A DNA stretch of 64,000 nt from Carya illinoinensis (taxonomy: Eukaryota > Streptophyta > Magnoliopsida > Fagales > Juglandaceae). Below the pieces are notes generated by a model. That model worked only from the letters and a program-made list of their open reading frames with translations, was not told the DNA's origin and ran no database searches. Position numbers and translations under genes: made by a program. Shown here in pieces: positions 59,802 to 64,000 of the stretch; the first letter of the stretch is position 1, and the number at the start of each line of letters is the position of its first letter. The stretch spans positions 5,183,501 to 5,247,500 of the forward strand of contig NC_056760.1 in the NCBI RefSeq assembly GCF_018687715.1, in the 5' to 3' direction.

Positions 59802-61600
59802 ACTAATATTTAAAAAAATAAATCCATACAACTCGACGAATACATTATCTTGTATTTACGTTTGTATTTATATGGACCCACAAATAACATGGAGTATATC
59901 CTTTTTTAATGGAAAAAATCCTCCACAAATAACATGGAGCATATCCGTTTTTGATGGGAAAAATCCTGTTGAGAGTAGTAAGATCATTTAATAAATTAAT
60001 TAGATTGATAAGAGGAGGGAGAGTGAAAATAGGGAATGAAGATAATAAATGAATTTATTACCATTTCGTCATTCAATGATTCAAAAGGGTAATGATTCTA
60101 TTGGGATATATGGAGAATCTCACGAAGCAAGTAGATAGATTTTTTCTGGATTCTCCCATTTTCACACTTTTTATCTTGCCTTACCTTCCTAACTTATGAG
60201 GTGGCAATATCACCATTCGATTATTTTGCAATTAAAAAAAAAAATTAAAGTGGATGCCACGTCATATCAACGTAAGCTAGTTTCAAATATAATTTTTACA
60301 ATATACAATCACTTTTACATATTTATTAAATATTTAATTAATATGATTGGTCAAAATAATTATCTTATATTAAAAAAATCACTTTAATGAAATATATAAA
60401 TAATACATAAAAGTGACTGTACATAGAATTTTTGTTCAAATATACTATTCATATATGCAAAGGATGGTGATTGAATTATTATGGCAAATTTTTACCATTC
60501 ACATAAAAAAGCATCATTTTTTCTATTTATCTCATCCTTTAATGAATGCACATGGAGCCTACATAAATGTATGTACACATGAGATATCAAGTGTCTTCTA
60601 TGAATTTGTTTTCCATGAATGGATTGGGTAATAGAAACAACTAATTAAATTGAAGAGCCCTAAGACATTCTTATCACTTAACTTTTGAATTTACTTTTTG
60701 TTAATAATTCTCGAATAATTATTTAAAATATTAATATTCTCTTTTAAATAATTATCCATTATAGTCATAAAATATAAACACATACTCGATTATAGAATAT
60801 CGTATTATTAAAAATATTGTTTATATAAATAATTTTAGAAATAATATATTTTATTACAAATAAAAATACCACATTATCTCTATCTACTTATATTCAGCCA
60901 ATAGATCCAATATTTAAAAATAAAACAATGAAAAAGAGACCGTCTATGATTCTATATGTATATAACAGAAATCATTTTGTTGTGACTTTATAACCAATAA
61001 GGTCACTCGAAAAAGAGTTAAGAATTTAAAATATATATATATATATAAATAATAATAAATAAGAAATAAGAATAAAAACTGAGCCAACCAAACAGTAAAA
61101 ATTATTTGTTTTCGCTTTATTCAAGGAGAGTGATTCAAGGATAGTGGTTTTTGTTTTGTTTTTATTTTCTTCTTTCTGTGGGGGAATTGGACTTTTTATT
61201 TGCAGCACCTTGTACTTTGTTTGAAAAAGCAAAGCTGAGACGGGAATTGAGAGAGTCTGTTATTTTCCATTTCTGTGATAGCTGACCCATTTACTTTGTT
61301 GTCTTTCGCGTTTCTCTCGAGAAAATTTTGGAGATTTTCCGGGAAAGTTCGGGATAGACACTGACAATAATTCAAGAAAAACCGTGTTCTTTGTTTCTGT
61401 GGGATATTAGCTTTTTTTGTTGATTTTTTTTTTTTAATCTCTGTGTGCATGATCATCTCTCAAAACCCTTCCTTTACCCAATCCATTTACCAATCATACA
61501 TGCACCATCGTAAAATTCACAAACTATAAGGTAAATTCTAAAAAAGCAATAAAAAAAAAAGTTTCTGAATCCAGGAGAGCTATCAAATCTCCATAGTAAT
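59802..61600. other. Intergenic, upstream of MED26 copy B
   Basis: AT-rich, no gene recognised. A local direct repeat with CACAAATAACATGGAG occurs twice near 59,879 and 59,924. The last few hundred bases (about 61,200-61,789) are T/C-richer and are probably the promoter and 5' leader of the MED26 gene; no unambiguous TATA box was found. Confidence 0.4.
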
Positions 61601-61789
61601 CCTTCTTTTTGACGGAAAAAAGTCTGGATAGTTCTCAAAAACCAACCGGAAGGTACCGTCCGATATCTAGGTGATTTCTAAAAATCGAGTTTCTTTTCTG
61701 GATAGATTAGAACCACATGAGTATCTGATCTGGTTTGTGAGTCTTCGCCGAAATCCGGTTTTCTGATCTTGAATTCCCGGAGCTAAATC

Positions 61790-64000
61790 ATGGCGAAGAA
61801 ATCAGGGTCATTGGAATACTGGAGGAATTACTTCAGGACTGCGAATTCGGACATTTTCGACATAATCGACCATGCGATCATGGTGGCGGCTTCGGACTGC
61901 CCCAAGGAGTTCAGGTTGCGGAGGGATCGAATCGCCGAGAGGCTCTTCTCGTGCAGACTGACCCGATGTTTGGGTTGCGACCGGGTCGAGTTGGCGGTGC
62001 CTGGTGGTGAAGAAGAAGAGGAAGATGATGATGGTGGAGGTTGTAAGAGCAGTGGGTTTGATAGAGGTAGGTGTGAGTTTGAGGCAGGGGGTAGCAAGGA
62101 GAGCAAGGTGAATAGCAGTAGAGATGATCAGGGAGAGATGAACATGAAACGGGTTAGCACTTACAGCTATGGAGATGCTGAGGCATTGACTGATGAAATC
62201 GAGGAAGAGTCTCAGATTGTTGAAGAGGTCTTGAGGATCAAAGAGATTCTTTATAACAGTGAAGAAGAGGTATGTGTCTTCGGCAATTCAATTGAAATTG
62301 TCTGTTTATCTGCTTTAGGTTAGCATTCATGTTTTCTGGTTCAGTTCTTTGATACTTGCATGGCAAAGAGGCTGGAGGTCTTGTAAATGCTCTTGATGAC
62401 GAATTAGAGTACTTTATCCTGCAGTCCTGAGGGTTTTTGAGATTGATTCTGAATATTTTTGAAGAATTATTGTTTGTTTGACTGGTCCCCTGAGAATCCT
62501 TTACTTGGTTGAGTTTCTGGTTTCTTATTTGTGGTACTTTGGTTGATGTTGGGCAGCCTGATTCAGTATTGTTTGACTCGTTGAGGAGGCTTCAGTTGAT
62601 GGCTCTGACTGTGGATATTCTGAAGGTTTGATTTGAATATTTCCTGTGGCCATTGGATTAGTTTGCTATTTGTCTCGGCAGCAGCTGTTGTCTGGTTGCT
62701 TTTGTTTTTACAAAAGATTTTGATCAGTATCGGGTTGACACAATTTTTCTTTGCCAGGCAACTGAGATTGGAAAGGCTGTCAATAGCCTTAGGAAGTATG
62801 CATCAAAGCAGATTCGTCACCTTGCACGGACTCTTATCGAGTATGAAACTATTTTCTCTGGCCAAGTGCACTTCATCAGCCCTTTATGCTTATTTGGCAT
62901 GATTGAGTTTAATCATTGATTTTCGGCATTGAACCTGCATTTGGCATTACTATGGTTTTTATGCGTACTTCCTCTTAATTGCCATATCTGCTTTTGCACT
63001 TTCTAGCATTAAGCAGTGTTTGTCGTCAAATTTTCTTCAGGGTGCATTAAAGGCCAGGTATTGATTTGGTAATGAAATCACATCGTATCCTTAATTAAGC
63101 TAACCGACACCGATTTGTGCAAGCCTTTTACCATTCGAATATTCATCATTTATCAAGTATGAAAAATGAGATCCATGCCCAGTTGCTGGTTGCCGTCATC
63201 CGCTTTTGTCGTGTTTATGCATTCTGTCTTTCATTCTCACAAGCACGTGAATACCCGCCCGGTGGCAAAAATCCTTTTTTGTTGGAATGAATTACCGACA
63301 ATTGTCTCCTTTTGTTTGTCCGCACATCTATGGGACAGTTCTTAACCCACTATTACATTCGTTTGGTTCTTTAATTGTCTTGGTTTATTTATAATGAATC
63401 TTAACAATATATCGAATCTTGATTTTGTCACTTTCAGCGGTTGGAAAGACATGGTTGATGAGTGGGTCAGTGCAACGACGACTATTGCGGGTAAGAACTT
63501 GTTTACCAATATTCTACTATACCTTGAGATGGACCTGCTGTTATTATCTTATTTATAAAATTAGTTTCAGGGACTTATTTTATCCATGATTTTGTAGGTG
63601 CAGAAGGTACCTCAGATTCTGTAAATCCGTCTGTAGTTGATGAAGAAGAGGGGCTTCCATCTCCTCCACTGGATGAAGGAGTTTTCTTTGCTACTCAGCC
63701 CACATCAATGGAGCTCTCTCAGGTACATAACCTTTTTCCGCATTTGTTTAAGTTCATTGGGAAACATGTCTTCTTCTGGTTGTAGTGTTTATGGAACTGA
63801 CTGGAGTTTGCTTCTTTGGGTGTCTGATAACTGCGCTACTCAAAAGTTCTTTGATGGCATGGATGATGATGGAAGTGAGTTTAATCTGCAATCTCTTATG
63901 CTTATCTTAAATAGCTTTCGCCACTCGGTTCTTAAATTGGATTCCCCACTTCTTAAATTCATGATTATGAACGGGGAATGTTGTTTCAGATCCTCGAGAC
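61790..64000 (+). CDS. MED26B: Mediator subunit 26-like protein, TFIIS N-terminal domain (copy B, 3' end outside window)
   Basis: Second gene of the same subfamily, same strand, about 16 kb downstream of copy A. Exons seen: 61790-62269, 62557-62625, 62758-62840, 63438-63490, 63604-63722, 63847-63874 and 63990 to the edge; junction phases equal those of copy A. The protein starts MAKKSGSLEYWRNYF with IFDIIDHAIMVAASDCPKEF. A linker with an acidic run (EEEEEDDD) follows, then the TFIIS-N domain (EEVLRIKEIL, FDSLRRLQLMALTVDILK, SLRKYASKQIRHLARTLI, and DGWKDMVDEWV at residues 211-221, the canonical LW-motif form), then LPSPPLDEGVFFATQ. Exon 5 has two possible acceptors six bases apart (63598 or 63604), so an isoform with two extra residues is possible. 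The missing part should encode the Lys-rich tail. ATG 61790 has clean leader sequence. Confidence 0.92.

Noticed and set aside
61828..62106. 92-codon minus-strand open frame
   Set aside because: It is antisense to exon 1 of MED26 copy B, where the acidic GAAGAAGAG run keeps the opposite strand open.
1..64000. tRNA and rRNA genes
   Set aside because: No cloverleaf with A/B box sequences or rRNA-like segment was noticed by eye; a tRNAscan run would be decisive.

Overview
The window is nuclear DNA from a flowering plant. Genes are split by GT-AG introns in AT-rich sequence, intergenic space is full of small non-autonomous transposons, and the encoded proteins are plant types (a CLE signalling peptide, plant MED26-type Mediator subunits, a plant HMG-CoA lyase). 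The abundant short element whose ends read roughly GTTTGGATAGTGAGATGAGA suggests a woody eudicot, possibly Fagales and perhaps the walnut/hickory family. That assignment rests on memory of repeat families and is not proven here.

Layout. 1-8.3 kb: no recognised gene; several MITEs, microsatellites and a 19-G run. 8.3-13.3 kb (+): a seven-exon HMG-CoA lyase gene (leucine breakdown) whose protein ends in SKL; exon 1 has an apparent one-base frame problem at a T run. 13.3-18.5 kb: intergenic, with MITEs and a long CT tract. 18.6-19.0 kb (-): a single-exon CLE peptide gene closest to the CLE19-22 group, with a TATA box. 19-28.6 kb: intergenic and MITE-rich. 28.8-30.5 kb (+): a three-exon mitochondrial chaperonin 10 gene. 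32.0-35.3 kb (+): a decayed SMARCA3/RAD5-like SNF2 helicase gene with a HIRAN region, split by an opposite-strand retroinsertion carrying an RNase H domain, a poly(A) tail and a 10-bp target duplication. About 38.6-39.6 kb (+): a decayed fragment of a plant Raf-related LRR protein kinase. 41.0-45.6 kb (+): a complete nine-exon MED26-type gene. 45.6-61.7 kb: a large transposon-dominated interval with a tandem duplication, a dated MITE insertion, a long Mutator-like element and a 1.9-kb solo LTR nested in it. 61.8 kb to the right edge (+): the first seven exons of a second MED26-type gene with the same exon structure.

The genes do not form a pathway. HMG-CoA lyase and chaperonin 10 are housekeeping genes with mitochondrial products, CLE is an extracellular signal, and the MED26 pair belongs to the RNA polymerase II Mediator. 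From memory of Arabidopsis locus numbering, a SMARCA3-like gene (At5g05130) and MED26b (At5g05140) are neighbours. The pseudogene plus MED26 here therefore looks like a conserved block in which the helicase died and the MED26 gene was duplicated. I found no clearly new multi-gene system. The most notable signals are the SKL end and twin starts of HMG-CoA lyase, the duplicated and diverging MED26 genes, and the layered transposon structure at 54.6-59.0 kb.
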